A stretch of 64,000 bases of DNA from NCBI GenBank assembly GCA_036426205.1, contig CM071568.1, forward strand, positions 37,539,553-37,603,552, read 5' to 3'. The position numbers and the translations under genes were made by a program. Below the pieces are notes generated by a model, which saw nothing but the letters and a program-made list of their open reading frames with translations, was not told the DNA's origin and searched no databases. The DNA is from Ascaphus truei (Eukaryota; Chordata; Amphibia; Anura; Ascaphidae). Shown in pieces: positions 43,141 to 54,753 of the stretch (position 1 is its first letter; each line of letters starts with the position of its first letter).

Positions 43141-43956
43141 TTGGATTCATGCTGGATCGTATGTTTATTATTGATCTTCTTGGCACTATCCTCAGAGAAA
43201 ACTTTTTTCTCTTTGAGGATACCTATTATATACAAAGTCAGGGTACGACAATGGGATCGAATGTCGCACCCACATACGCAAACATCTTCATGAATTCGTT
43301 TGAACACCAGTTCATCTACTGTCATCCATTATTCAATATGTCAATGCGTATGTGGGTGCGCTATATCAATGACATTTTCATGATCTGGATGGGCACCCAG
43401 AGTGATCTCACTTCATTTATTGCTGACATCAATTGGCTTCACCTCCATTGTGAGTAAACAAGCCGTCAACTTTCTGGATACTACCATTAGACTTGCTGAC
43501 CATAAACTTGAATCTGATTTATATACGAAGGACACTGATAGAAACAACTTGCTATGTTTTGATAGTTTTCATCCACCAGGCTGTATTAAAGGTCTTCCAT
43601 ATAGCCAGTTCTTAAGGGCTAAACGGATTATTAGCAACACCACATGTGTCGCTCGTAGCCTCGATATCATGCTAGATAAATTTATATCAAGAAATTATCC
43701 CGCAGCTCTGCTTAAAAATGAACGAGATAGGGTGGAGACACTGGATAGAACTGCATTACTCAATCCATCATGTCACATTAATAAGGATAAGAGATTCTCT
43801 ATTCCTTTTGTGTCCACATATAGTACACTGAGTGGACGTATAAAAAGTGTCATTCTCAAGCATTGGAGTTTGCTGAGTATGGATCCGACCTTGGCCCCAA
43901 CTCTAGGTCTTAACCCTCTTTTCTCATACAAACGAGGTAAAAATTTGAGGGAATGA
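43140..43956 (+). pseudogene. Penelope-like reverse transcriptase, damaged
   Basis: Motifs: QGTTMGSNVAPTYANIFM, then WVRYINDIFMIW (43353-43388), where the usual YIDD is YIND, so a catalytic Asp is lost. A frameshift near 43450 leads to VNFLDTTIRLADHKLESDLY, FHPPGCIKGLPYSQFLRAKR and SILSGR-like thumb sequence (TYSTLSGRIKSVI). The fingers domain is missing. Confidence 0.85.
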
Positions 43957-43959
43957 CTT

Positions 43960-44455
43960 GTGAAGTCTGATATTGGTGGCACTAATCGTACACAAACCTT
44001 CCTTGGTACCCCAAAATGGGTCTTTTCCGGTGCTGTAGCTGTAGTCAATGTGACAGCATGCAGGAGGGAGATAGATTTACGCATCCATTTTCAGGCTCAG
44101 TTTATTACATCAAGGATTTCTACACATGTCTATCTAGGAATGTGATTTATCTTATCAAATGCCCGTGTGGGATGGGGTATGTGGGGGAGACTACTCAGTG
44201 TGTCAAGGACAGGATCCGACAACACAAAGCGGCGATCCGCAGGCAGTATATGCCCCAGTGGCCCATCATTTTACACAGGCAGGACACAACTCCAGTCAGC
44301 TCCGGTTTCAGATAATAGATGGACATACAAGAGGTAGAAGTGGTGGTAACACCAAGATGCATTTGCTGCGCAAAGAGACACAGTGGATTCGGTGCTTGGG
44401 CACCATGACCCCAAAGGGCATCAATAAGGATCTCGATCTGAGCTGCTTCTTTTGA
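43960..44455 (+). pseudogene. Penelope-like GIY-YIG endonuclease domain
   Basis: The CRCC-like linker (FRCCSCSQCDSMQEGDRF) is followed by NVIYLIKCPCGMGYVGETTQ, CVKDRIRQHKAAIR and, after a frameshift near 44310, the end KETQWIRCLGTMTPKGINKD. IY...YVG, Arg and His of the GIY-YIG active site are present. The domain nicks DNA to prime reverse transcription. The C-terminal Glu region is out of frame. Confidence 0.85.
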
Positions 44456-45591
44456 AGTTTCCTTTGCCCTCTACTAGTGGTCCCCTTTATGTAGGTGTAT
44501 TTGCCGTTCCACTGTTGCCTGCATCTGACTCTATCTTTTTGTCCACAGATCTATGTCTCCTTTGGTTCCATGGCATCCACCATCTGAGCATGTTATCTCC
44601 CCTGTGTCCGTCATCCTGTGCTGTGATCTATCCTTGGCACCTTGGTCTCCTCCATCTCTGTCTCACCACACTACTGTGTATCCTAGTTGGGATGTTTGAT
44701 GATGTTTTGGGCATTTGCCTTTATTTTGCCATCAGTACATGTGTATTATACCCCTTTGTTCAGTATCTCCCTATTGTGCATTATGACTCTATGTTTCAGG
44801 GTCCATTGATAGGCTGCCTTGTTGTACAATCGTTATAGTTATATTTAATTCTTTTACTTTCTCCCTTGTGTGCATTTTTCTCTATGTCTCTGGGCCCCTG
44901 GTTGGGCTGCTGGTGCCCTGTGATGTTCTCCCCTGCTGCTGTTATACATCCACCCTCCTCACTGCACCTGGAGTATTTGCCTGATCGCATTTGCCACTGA
45001 ACTAGACTGGCTCCGCCCCTTGGATCCGGCAACTGGGACCCTGCTTGTGCGCACGTGTGGGTTTCACTGCACTGTTCCCTGCACTTGGAGGAACTCCTAT
45101 TCATGACTCCAGCCGGCTCACAGTGACGTCATCGGGCCGCGCCGCTTTAAGGACCAAAAGTACAGCTCCTCATGCAGTGCTGTTCTTTTTGCACACTGAG
45201 GAATTTACTGTTCCAGCTTAATCTACCTTTGGACTGTTCCTGTGTATGCTGGCCACAAGTATGTTGGTTATACCTGTTATAATGAGTGGTTCATTTATCT
45301 ATCTATTTCTGTGTCTGTCTCTGAGAATTTTTTGTTCTTATAGGTCTACTTCAGTGGGTCATTAACCTTGTAGCACCATAATTTGCCAGTTATACTCTTT
45401 ATCCGTTACTGTGTTTACAGGCACTCCTATATGAGATTTGTGCTTCCAAGTTTACCTGTATTTTGCTTGGAGAACTAGCAGTAGCTCTTTATAAATCTTT
45501 ATTTACCTTTGAGATTTATTGTCAGTGTGTCACTGTGTATTTCAGGGACCTAGTCACAGGGTAAGTGAAGTACCAGGTGACTTCGGTCTAC

Positions 45592-45645
45592 CTGGGAACG
45601 GGCCAGAAGAAGGGGTCTGTACCCTGAAATGTTACGTTGCCCTCC
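45592..45645 (+). other. Hammerhead-like core in the Penelope terminal repeat, decayed
   Basis: CCAGAAGA in place of CTGATGA, stem II GGG/CCC around TCTGTA, TGAAATG and TTACGTTGCC. The position, downstream of the GIY-YIG domain, supports the link between these cores and Penelope elements in this genome. Confidence 0.45.
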
Positions 45646-45849
45646 TTGCCCTGCACTCTTTATTTCCCATGTTTTTTTCTTCTTCTCATTCCCTCTCTTT
45701 CCTTCCCCATCCCTGTCTTTGTTCCCTTATATACACGTTGTCCCTCTGTTGCTGTTTGACGTTATATGCATCGTAAATGTTTAATTAAATTTGACTTTTT
45801 GGCTGATCCTTTATTAGTTAATTTTTTCTTGGTGTGCTGGGAACATTTA

Positions 45850-47500
45850 TGTTCTATTGATTAATTGGGAGGAACGAGGGTCCTCTCTGTACCCGTTATT
45901 GCTACCCAGACTTTCTTAGTGTGTGCTGTCTATACTTACTTTGCTGAAATGTATAGGCTAGATCCAGCTGGTAATTAAGAAGCCTGTGGCAACAGCACTG
46001 TAGTCACAGACTGCGCCATAGAGTGTGAGACACTAAAACCATCGGATCTGAAGGAATCTAAAGCTTACAGTATTGGTGCCTGGCCATAGTTACGTCCAAT
46101 TGTCCAATTAAAAGGATTTTCATTGACATCGGATTGAGGAGATTTTGAGTCCAAGAGTGTCGATGCCTGAGTTCTGCTCTTCTTAATGCCTGGTCAAGAA
46201 GATTTATTGTGAGTGTGAACCATTAGAGTGGAAATTACCCCTTTTTTTACATATTATGCTATGTTTTTTCCTTTGTGCTATATGATTGAGCGAGGGGCGA
46301 AGGCACTGTGGATTGTGTCTGTGTAGCAGGTAATGGTTGGAATCCCGGTACTGCGGGTGCTGGGCTGTCTGCGAGACTGGCAGGTACTGTGGCGTATACT
46401 GGGGATGCAGATAATGTGGGTGAAACATGGTGTAACATTGCAGACTGCAACCAGGATACGGACCCAAATGGCAGAGCTAGGGAGTTAAACACAGACCTGG
46501 GCCTGGGATCAGAGACCTGGGATGCAGGGGTAGTCATGTCTGAGTCCGGGGTCGAGGTAGGCGGCAGGCAAGGGTTGTCAGTTCCAGTTCCTTGGTTGAG
46601 GCATGCAGCAGGCAAGAGTAATAAGGTGCAAATACATAAAGAGAAAGAATCCCTGTAAACAAGAACTCTTCCTCCACTAGAGTAATGAATTGTTATTGTG
46701 AAAATTAGAAAACAAATATGAAGTTAAAACCTAATGGGTGCGGAGGTGCTATAAATCTGTAATGTACAAAGTGTAAAAGGGTAAACCACGGAATGCCTAA
46801 TGCCACTATAGTGTGGAATAAGCTAGTAAGGATATCCTAACAGGGTAGAGGCAGACCCAAGTAACTCCCATGAGCCTGAGTAAATAGCCCTTGAATGTAA
46901 ACTTCCTTAGATAGAGATATATTGATCCCTAAAGAATCACTGTGTGTAGTGACATGATTCTTCCCTCAGGAACAGCTTCTGGTCACTCAGAGGGTATATT
47001 ACCAGGAAGTGCAGTATATATATTACCACACTGAGTTAGTGTATAAACCCAAGTGTACCCTTTATAGTAATCATGCGACCACACTACTGCTAGATGTCAT
47101 AGAGAACGATCACCATAGGGATAGGTGAAAATATATTAGCACCCCTCTTGGAGATGGTGTCTGTGGAATACCTACAGAACAAAAACAGATGAGCAGTAAA
47201 GCGGGGTCGAGGGAGGTAAGTAGCTAATACTACCTTCTCGTATGGGCCAGCATAACGTGTGAGCTGTACGTTGTTTACCTAGATGCCAGCATGTACAGGC
47301 TGTAACCCTGTGTTGTCTCAAGCTACACGTCCACAAGCTTGGACCCGTAGACCCTTACACCACACCAATGCCACACATGCTTCACCAAGCCTACCCTCCC
47401 CCATCCTAATCCCAAGGCAACGTCTACATTAAAACCAGAGATCAGTTTTCTTCTCCGCTCTCATGCTTCTTCCAGTTCAGCATCTCAAACTTGTTGCAAA
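45850..47500. other. no gene identified; unplaced open frames
   Basis: 46259-46658 is open on both strands (minus: TPASQVSDPRPRSVF; plus: GSETWDAGVVMSESG) with a Ser/Pro-rich composition and no known motif. The rest is mixed sequence with TATATA words near 47010-47045. Confidence 0.35.
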
Positions 47501-49184
47501 ATAGGAGGTACATATAATCGAAACATAATTTTTGACTATCTAGATTATGGCTAATTCATCTCCAATTAAGGTCATTTCACTTACTATGAAAGGCCTACAA
47601 TATAATAGGAAACAAATATTGGCCCTCCAAGAATTAAAAAAAGAGAATGGGGATATCTTATTTCTCCAAGTAACCCCCTTCAATAACCAAGATCCTCCAA
47701 TACATTTACAAATATTTTCCAGACTGCATATTACGTCTGCTTTAACAGCAAAAAGAGGGGTGTTGCCATTCTAAATAGACAGGGAGTCCCTTTCAAAACA
47801 GAGAAGGTGATCACAGATCCAGAGAGCAGATTCCTAATTATCCATGGCTCCTTTTCAGAATTGATCCTAGCACTAGTTAATGTATACGTGCCAAATGACA
47901 ATCAAGTCGAATTTCTGAGGGTTTTTTTTATAGGCCATCAAACCCCAATTTCTGTCCTCACTGATTGTAGGAGGGGATCTAAACTTGGTTCTCTCACCAG
48001 AACTGGATAAGTCCACAACATCGGGCCAGGTCCATTCGACCTTAATATAAAGAACATCCAACAAAAATTTAAGAAATACTGAGAGAATATGTCTTGGTGT
48101 ATGTTTGGAGGGCAAAACACCAAAGTCTAAAGGATTATTACTTCTACTTGGCCCCTCATCAGACATACCCTATGTTAGATTATTTCCTAATATCTAAGAA
48201 ATTGTTCAAAACAACCCTGCAATCCAATATTGGACAAATTCCCTTCCTTTTGTCAGGAATAATTTATTTCATTGGAGACTGAACGAGTCTCTACTAAATT
48301 ATCCAGAAATAGTAAATAAAATAAAATCTTCCTTAGAGGAATACTTCAGATTAAATAAAGGATTGGTGGAGTAACCTTCTATGCTCTGGGAAGCCCATAA
48401 GGCCTCTATTAGAGGAGTATTAATTTCTGAGGATTCACATAAAAAGAAAGCCAAACAGAAATTATACAATGAATTGACAGATACAATTATTAGTCTAAAA
48501 CAAAAGCACAAAACCAGACCAAACAAAGCATTGACCAGGGCCCTGACTGAATCCAGATTGGATCTTAGGAAAATTCAGCTGGAAGATGTGGAGAGAGCAC
48601 TGAAATGAACTAACCAATTATATTATGATACGGGGAACAAGGCGGACAGGCTATTGGCCAGTAAGCTCAGAGGAATGAAGGTTAGGACACAAATTAACTC
48701 CATAAGATGTAAAAATGGAACGATTACTCATAATGAGCAAGAGATCATTCATGAGTTTGCCAACTTTTCTATAAATTTATATAAATTGTCAGAGGGGTCA
48801 CCTCAACCCTCGAATTCAGATGCAATTTTAAACTATTTAGAAGGTTGTAATTACCCGAAACTAACCAAGGAAGAAATAAATAGTCTAAATGGGAAAATTA
48901 TGCAGCTGGAATTGGCAAATGAGGTCAAAGCCCTCAAGACTGCCAAATCACCAGGCCCAGACTATCTCTCTAATACCTATTCCAAATAATTCCTCCAACT
49001 CTTTACCCACATCACCAAGAGATGTTTAACTCATTTCTGAGGAGTAAAACAATCCCAACAGCCATGGTTACTGCAAATCTAGCGATCAAACATAAATCAG
49101 GTCGTGATCCCCTCCAATGTGGCAGCTACAGACCTATCTCACTTTTTAATTCAGTTATTAAATTATACAGCAAGATTCTAGCTA

Positions 49185-49434
49185 CTGTCCCGGCCAGATT
49201 TATTCTAAAGCTTGCCGGGTTAAATGCGGGCTAAACGTGGGGCTTTTCTCCGATTTGAATCGGAGTTCCCGGCGCGGCGGCCGCTTCAATAGATAAGCGC
49301 TAATGGCGCTTATCATTGAAAGCACCCGAGGCACGGGAAAACCGTCCGAAAACGGCCGAAGATAGCCGCGTGCCGTCCACCTGTTAAAAATACCCGCGGA
49401 GGCAGCCGCTTTAGATTAAAGCTGGCTGCCACTG
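49185..49434. mobile_element. Tc1/mariner-type MITE inside L1 ORF2
   Basis: Ends CTGTCCCGGCCAGATTTATT and, from the right, CAGTGGCAGCCAGCTTTAAT. TA on both sides. Removing it with one TA rejoins SKILA to NRINPILPRLIQIDQVG in frame, which proves the boundaries. 250 bp, GC-rich middle. Confidence 0.9.
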
Positions 49435-50357
49435 TAATAGGATAAACCCCATTCTACCGAGATTGATACAAATAGACCAGGTGGGGTTTGTATCTGGGAG
49501 ACAGGCCTCCGATAACACAAGGAAAATTATTTATATAATAGAGCACATACACTCCACAAAGACTAAAGCAATTATTATGAGCCTTGACGTTGAAAAGGCC
49601 CTCAGTAGAATAGATTGGTGGTTCTTGGACAGGACTATGGAATTCTTTGGCTTTTCAGGCCCATTCCTTGAGGAGTCAGAGCCCTCTATCACTCTCCTAG
49701 AGCACTGGTTTAACTTCCAGGGATCAAGCTAGAAAATATAAATATCAAGAATGGTACAAGACAGGGTTTCCCTCTATCCCCTCTTCTTTTTGCGCTTTCA
49801 ATTGAACTTCTGGCCTTGAAGATTAGATAAAACCCAGACATACAGGAAGAAGACATAGTTAGCAGAAACGTTAAAATCTCAATATTCGCTGACAAAGTTA
49901 TTTCAACGCTCGTCAATCTTTAGTCTCGCTCAAAATTTACAAAGATTTTTAATAGAGTTTGAAAGCTATCATTTTATAAGATCAATAACGACAAGTCAGA
50001 GGCCCTGAACATAGCCCTCCCTGAAGGTGATATTAGACTTCTTCAAATGAAGTTCAAATATAAATAGTGAAAGTCTCATATCAAACATCTAGGGATTAAT
50101 GTCGCTAGCTCCTACGAAAAATCACTATAACTATCCGCCTCTATTTGAAGAAAATTAAAAAGACCCATTGAACTGGAACAAGCATCAGATATCATGGATG
50201 TGCAGAATAATTGCAGTAAAAATGAACGTCTTACCCAGTCTATTATACTTTTTTCAAACACTCCCGATCCATATACCAAATGGAGAATTAAAAGCCTTGC
50301 AGACTAGAATTTTTCTATTCATTTGGCAGGGTAAAAGATCTAGAGTAGCTAGGTTGG

Positions 50358-51026
50358 TGTCACGCCTGTATGCCCGCAGACCTGGCAAGACCCCAGTACT
50401 GAGGTGGGAACAGTATTACACCACACACCCTCAGCAGTGGGAGCAAGCCCATAGTGTGGTATAGCGTTGCTGGGCCTGTGGAGAGAGTGGTTAACGATAC
50501 TTGCAACATCAGGTGGTGTAAGCGTAAGAATGGTCGTGTCCGTGTGCCAATGTCCAGGGGTCCAGAGAGTAGAGTCGTCAGGGTACAAAGCCAGGTCTAA
50601 GGATTCCAGAGGTCAGCAAGGTAGAATTCGAAGCAAGGTTCAAGGGGTACAGAGAGAAGGGTTAGTCCAGGACAAGCAGGGGTCAAATAGTCTGCAAGCT
50701 GAGGGAGCGCGCGCACAGGCTGCGTCACCAGGCGTGCGGAGCACCGCGCCGTGGGTACCCCGATGGAGGGAGGCAGAGGACCAGACGGAGCCGCCAGGGA
50801 AGGTGAGGTACTGGCTGCGGGCATAGTGAGTGTCTGGGAGCAGGGAGCGTCACTGCAGGGGCTCGGGGACCATGCGGGCGCGCGAGACCTGCGGGGCAAG
50901 CGCTGAGGCAGTGGGGTAGAGAGAGAGGTAGACGGAGCGGGACAGGAGTGGGAAAGGGTAGCGGGATTGGAAGGAGATGGGACAGGAGGAGAGACAGAAG
51001 GGGAAGGAATCCCCTGAATTGTCACA
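50358..51026 (-). mobile_element. Solo LTR with 5-bp duplication inside L1 ORF2
   Basis: Begins TGTCACGCC and ends TTGTCACA, flanked by GTTGG on both sides (50353-50357, 51027-51031). Removal restores the L1 frame (SRVARLVMLSSRERGVLG). The length of 669 bp and a 5-bp duplication fit Ty3/gypsy. Word content (GGTCAGCAAGG, CCAGGTC) suggests minus orientation. The internal region was lost by LTR-LTR recombination. Confidence 0.85.
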
Positions 51027-51480
51027 GTTGGTGATGTTATCTTCTAGGGAAAGAGGTGTATTGGGGTCCCACGGCTGATAAGATATAATCAATCTGCCCA
51101 ATTAAGACAAATTGTGGTCTGGAATGCAGACCCAGATACATTCTGTTTGGCAACTATAGAGACTCAGTACTCAAGAGATAACCCCTTGCCACTCTCACTT
51201 TGGTTGACTGAGAAAAAAAAAGAGTCTGACCAGAAACCCCCGGTCCTGGGACTGATGAATCTGACTCTATGTATCTGGGATAAGATTAAGTTCAAATACA
51301 AATTGTCATCAAATATCTCCCAATTTACTCCCCATTTCGAAAATCCAAATTTACCACCAGGCTGTGATACAAAATGTTTCAATGAGTTTAAAAATAAAAC
51401 TATTACAAAGATAGGAGACTTTCTCCACAAAGGCAAATTGTTAAATTTCCAAGGACTTTGGGCCAAATTCAAAGCCCCAG

Positions 51481-51562
51481 ACCAGGGGTGTGCAAACTAT
51501 TGGAGTTGCGCCCCCCTGCTTGGTCCCCCTGGTGCTCGCGCCCCCCTTACCTTTTTTTCCAG
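51481..51562 (+). mobile_element. hAT-like MITE fragment in L1 ORF2
   Basis: ACCAGGGGTGTGCAAACTAT followed by GCGCCCCCCT runs interrupts an otherwise L1-like frame. CAGGGGTGTGCAAAC is the style of vertebrate hAT MITE ends. Only one end is clear. Confidence 0.5.
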
Positions 51563-52791
51563 TGCCAAAAACTGGTACTATCAGAAAGGTCTGATAACAA
51601 TGAAAGGTCCAATGCAGGGATGGAAATACTCCAGACCATAGCTATATGACCAAATGGGCCAATGAACTAGGTTTAGACATCAATAGGGAGGACTGGGAAG
51701 ATATTTGGGAAAATGCAGCTAAAACCTGCACAGTAACAAAGGAGAATATGTATAAAATAATCTATCAGTGGATCTCATTCCAAAGAGGCTCAAGAAAATC
51801 TACACCGAGACCTCGGATCAATGTTGGAGAGGTTGTGAGCAAGTTGGGGATATGGTAAACATATGGTGGAGTTGCCCGATTTCCCCAAAATATTGAATTC
51901 TCATCCGTAAAATTAACAATACAACAGATTTTAAAATTCCTTTAGACCCACTGAGTTACCTACTGGTGAAACTGGTAGAAAACGCAAGTCATACAACGAG
52001 ACGTTTGATCTCATATATACTGACAGGTGCCAGGTGTTCTATTGCAGCAGCATGGAAAGCCTACTTCCCCCCTCCAGATTATTGGTGGAAAGAAGAATCA
52101 ATTAAGTTATGTTGATGGAAAGGCTCACTGTCTTCCTCAAACATTCCACTGATAGATTTTATAAGACCCAGGACCCTTGGCTAGTAGGTTGAAGAGAGGA
52201 ACAAGGACTAGAACCAAACTTTGGTAATCTCAACCCAAATAAAATAAGATACAAATTGAACCAATACCTAGAATTAAGTCCAGAATTTGTTTTGAAAAAA
52301 GAAATATACTCCACTAGTTCAAAATGAGATTTTTCAATAATACATTTTTAATCTCCTTCTCTCAATGGTCGAGAAGACGAGAGGAGACAGAGTCTGAATT
52401 AGGACTGTGTATAAATCCCCCCCCCCCACTTTCTTCTCCCCCCTGTCTTCCCCCCCCCACTAAATTTAATTTATCTTATCCTATATCAGTTTCAAATGTG
52501 ATTTCTATGTATAACTTGATGTAATTTTATTTTATTTTGTAATAATTGAAGGGGGGGAAAAAGAGACTGAAGTGAAGTTGGTTGATTTTGTTCTTTTGTT
52601 TGTTTTATGTTGTTTCTAAGTTGTTCCTAAACAATGTTGAAAATCCAATAGAAATAATTTGAAAAAAAAAAGAAAAGCGTTAACTGGATGTGTAATACCA
52701 AAGGACCCGTTTACAGCTTTATTGAATAAACAATACCAGGGAACCACCAAACAGTCCCAAATATTGACTTCATATGTATTATCTGCTACTA

Positions 52792-53144
52792 CAGATCCAG
52801 CGGCCTTTATTCAAACACTTCACGTGGTGTATACCTCAGAATACTAATGTGATGGCGCCCAATTTCTTTCAACCGTACCGCCTTTAGACGTGAGTGCAGG
52901 TGAGTGCAGAAAATGGCATTTTAGTGTTCTGGTTTTTAAACACCTGAAATTTACAAAGTAGCACAGTACTGTACACATTATAATTCATTAATTTCATTGC
53001 ATTTAATTGAACACAATCCATGAAATTCAAACAAAGCAACCGCGATAAACACGTATGCCTGGGGCGATTGGCCGCATTAATGCCACATGGCAGCGCACAC
53101 GAAAACGGCCCCGTGATTTGTTCGAATAATGGCCGCTGCATCTG
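52792..53144. mobile_element. Tc1/mariner-type MITE
   Basis: Ends CAGATCCAGCGGCCTTTATT and, from the right, CAGATGCAGCGGCCATTATT, nearly perfect inverted repeats for 25 bases, flanked by TA. 353 bp without coding capacity. Its ends are the closest match to those of the 20795 element. Confidence 0.88.
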
Positions 53145-53838
53145 TATACAGTATGCACTATTGTAAACTATTGCAAACAGGAAGAGCTCCTATTGCAACA
53201 GTATATTTCTGAATATACTGAGGAACGTTAACCATATGGAGTGACTCAGAAGCTGCTTGACAAGTTTTGTAATGTGCGGCACACATGGAGTATTCACAAT
53301 ATTCACAGGGCTGAATGTTGTCGTGATTTTAATGGAGGTAATTCACTCCATTATCTGTGGTAATCTAATCTTGCCCCGATTATTTTGAATAGCCCATTTA
53401 TAGTACAATAAATGTGTATTTGCTTTTACTAAGTCAATGGGGCTGATGTGCTGATAATTAATATATGTGTACAGTTTGTGTATTTGAACTGTACCATGTC
53501 CCTCCTCACTTATTTAAAACCAGAGACAGAACATGAAACACAGACAGAGCTCAGTGCACATCCAATGAAACTTATACACAGTACAGTGCCTAAATATATA
53601 TGTAAGATATCTTTTAGTTTAACATTTTGGCCAAAGTGTTGTAAGCCCCTGAGCCACTACACAGCTCCTCACTTACTCATTTCCCTTCTTTTTTTTGTAC
53701 ACCCCTCCTTTACCATTCTTTATTTTTTGAAAAACTGTTAAAAAAAGAAAAAAAAGCTTAAATAAACAAAGTTTTTTTTTTTTTTAAATTACATTTCCGT
53801 GTGCCATGTATATTAAAAAAAATTGTGACTCTTAGTAT
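53145..53838. other. no gene seen; AT-rich
   Basis: AT-rich, with A- and T-runs at 53735-53785 and no coding or repeat signature. Confidence 0.5.
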
Positions 53839-53839
53839 A

Positions 53840-54112
53840 CAGGAGAGCCCACTCATGCGACGGGTTCCGCTCTAAGGACACGCCACAAAGCAAAAATCAC
53901 CGGAAAGCGGAAGGGGCGATTTTCATTATTTGCACATGCGCAGACCGGCAATGCGCCATTCTACGCATGTGCAACTTTGGCAAAAAAAAACATTATGCGC
54001 ATGCGCGACCCCGGCCCGGCCCATTCTGCACATGCACAGACATGGTGGCCCCCTTCTCGGTACAGCCGTGTCGCCGAAAAGCGGGGCGCCGAGAAGCGGG
54101 GCCTTGCTGTAT
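53840..54112. mobile_element. pogo/Tigger-like MITE
   Basis: Right end, read inward: CAGCAAGGCCCCGCTTCTCG. Left end: CAGGAGAGCCCACTCATGCG, a diverged partner. TA lies on both sides. The middle has several GCGCATGCGC and CACATGCGCAGAC words. Confidence 0.5.
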
Positions 54113-54426
54113 AGGCTGCACTGTATCTAACGGCCTATATGAACCACTTGGCCCACCTTCTCTGCTTGTCTTCCCATAAGTTTTGAAACCTAAGACCCTA
54201 TTTGATCCTTGGTTTTCTTTCATATTTAGGATAGTCTTATGTCTATCAAACACATTTTAAGTGTCCTTACTGTTTTAGTGCCTACCACCTGCGTTGAGAA
54301 GCCAATTACTATTACCCTGAAGGAGGAAACCTCTAATTTTCCCTTCTGTCGTCTGTGTGTCGGGTTCTTTCACTTCTCTTTCTCTAAAATATGTTTCCCT
54401 TTGTTGAAATATGTACTTTGTTGAAA
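54113..54426. other. no gene seen; possibly unique flank of L1 copy 3
   Basis: AT-rich sequence with no repeat signature. Confidence 0.5.
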
Positions 54427-54436
54427 CCCTTAATAT
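54427..54436. repeat. Target-site duplication of L1 copy 3, left
   Basis: CCCTTAATAT, identical to 58812-58821. Confidence 0.85.
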
Positions 54437-54753
54437 CTTTTTTTTCCTTTATTGGTATCTTGCAAGGTACAACAGTCACAGCTGAGCAGATGGTTATGAG
54501 TCATAGGCACATGACTGCGAAGTGAATTAAGATACTCAATAAACCCTTTTTTCCTTTTTTGTTGAAAAAGATGGGGAGAGACAAGGGGCGGGTGGATAGA
54601 TGGGAGAGACAAGGGGCGGGTGGATAGATGGGAATGACACGGGGATGAAGAGGGGGGGGGAGAGAGCCAGGGATGGGCTGGATGGGTCTCTGGACCCCTC
54701 TGACCCACGGGGTGTCATAGCTGGACCAGGGCTTGTAGTAGAGACGGAGCGCC

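Larger units (their letters stand above)
43140..45850 (+). mobile_element. Penelope-like element, 5'-truncated
   Basis: A Penelope-type reverse transcriptase remnant, a GIY-YIG domain and a downstream terminal repeat with a decayed hammerhead core lie in order. The left edge is at the lone MITE end. Retention of the nuclease and ribozyme-bearing repeat is typical for this class. Confidence 0.85.
47547..52190 (+). pseudogene. L1 ORF2, heavily mutated
   Basis: ATG 47547 (MANSSPIKVISLTMKG) starts the endonuclease; ILFLQVTPF replaces the usual QETHF, so the catalytic Glu is lost. Reverse transcriptase parts: SYRPISLFNSVIKLYSKIL, QVGFVSGRQASDNTRK, SLDVEKALSRIDW, and at 49885-49896 FADK where YADD is expected. 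C-terminal parts continue to 52190. Many frameshifts and stops, so this copy is older than copy 1. Confidence 0.85.
47500..52672 (+). mobile_element. L1-type LINE, copy 2, with two later insertions
   Basis: Plus strand. ORF2 runs from 47547 to about 52190, followed by a 3' UTR with C-rich runs and a tail CCAATAGAAATAATTTGAAAAAAAAAA to about 52672. ORF1 is absent, so the copy is 5'-truncated or begins at ORF2. It holds a MITE (49185-49434), a solo LTR (50358-51026) and an hAT-like fragment (51481-51562). Confidence 0.85.

Noticed and set aside
46259..46658. Protein-coding gene on either strand
   Set aside because: Open on both strands with low-complexity composition and no motif; left as unplaced.
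54045..54120. Right terminal repeat of the 20.8-kb transposon
   Set aside because: The GGGGCCTTGCTGTA end belongs to a pogo/Tigger-style MITE with its own partner at 53840.
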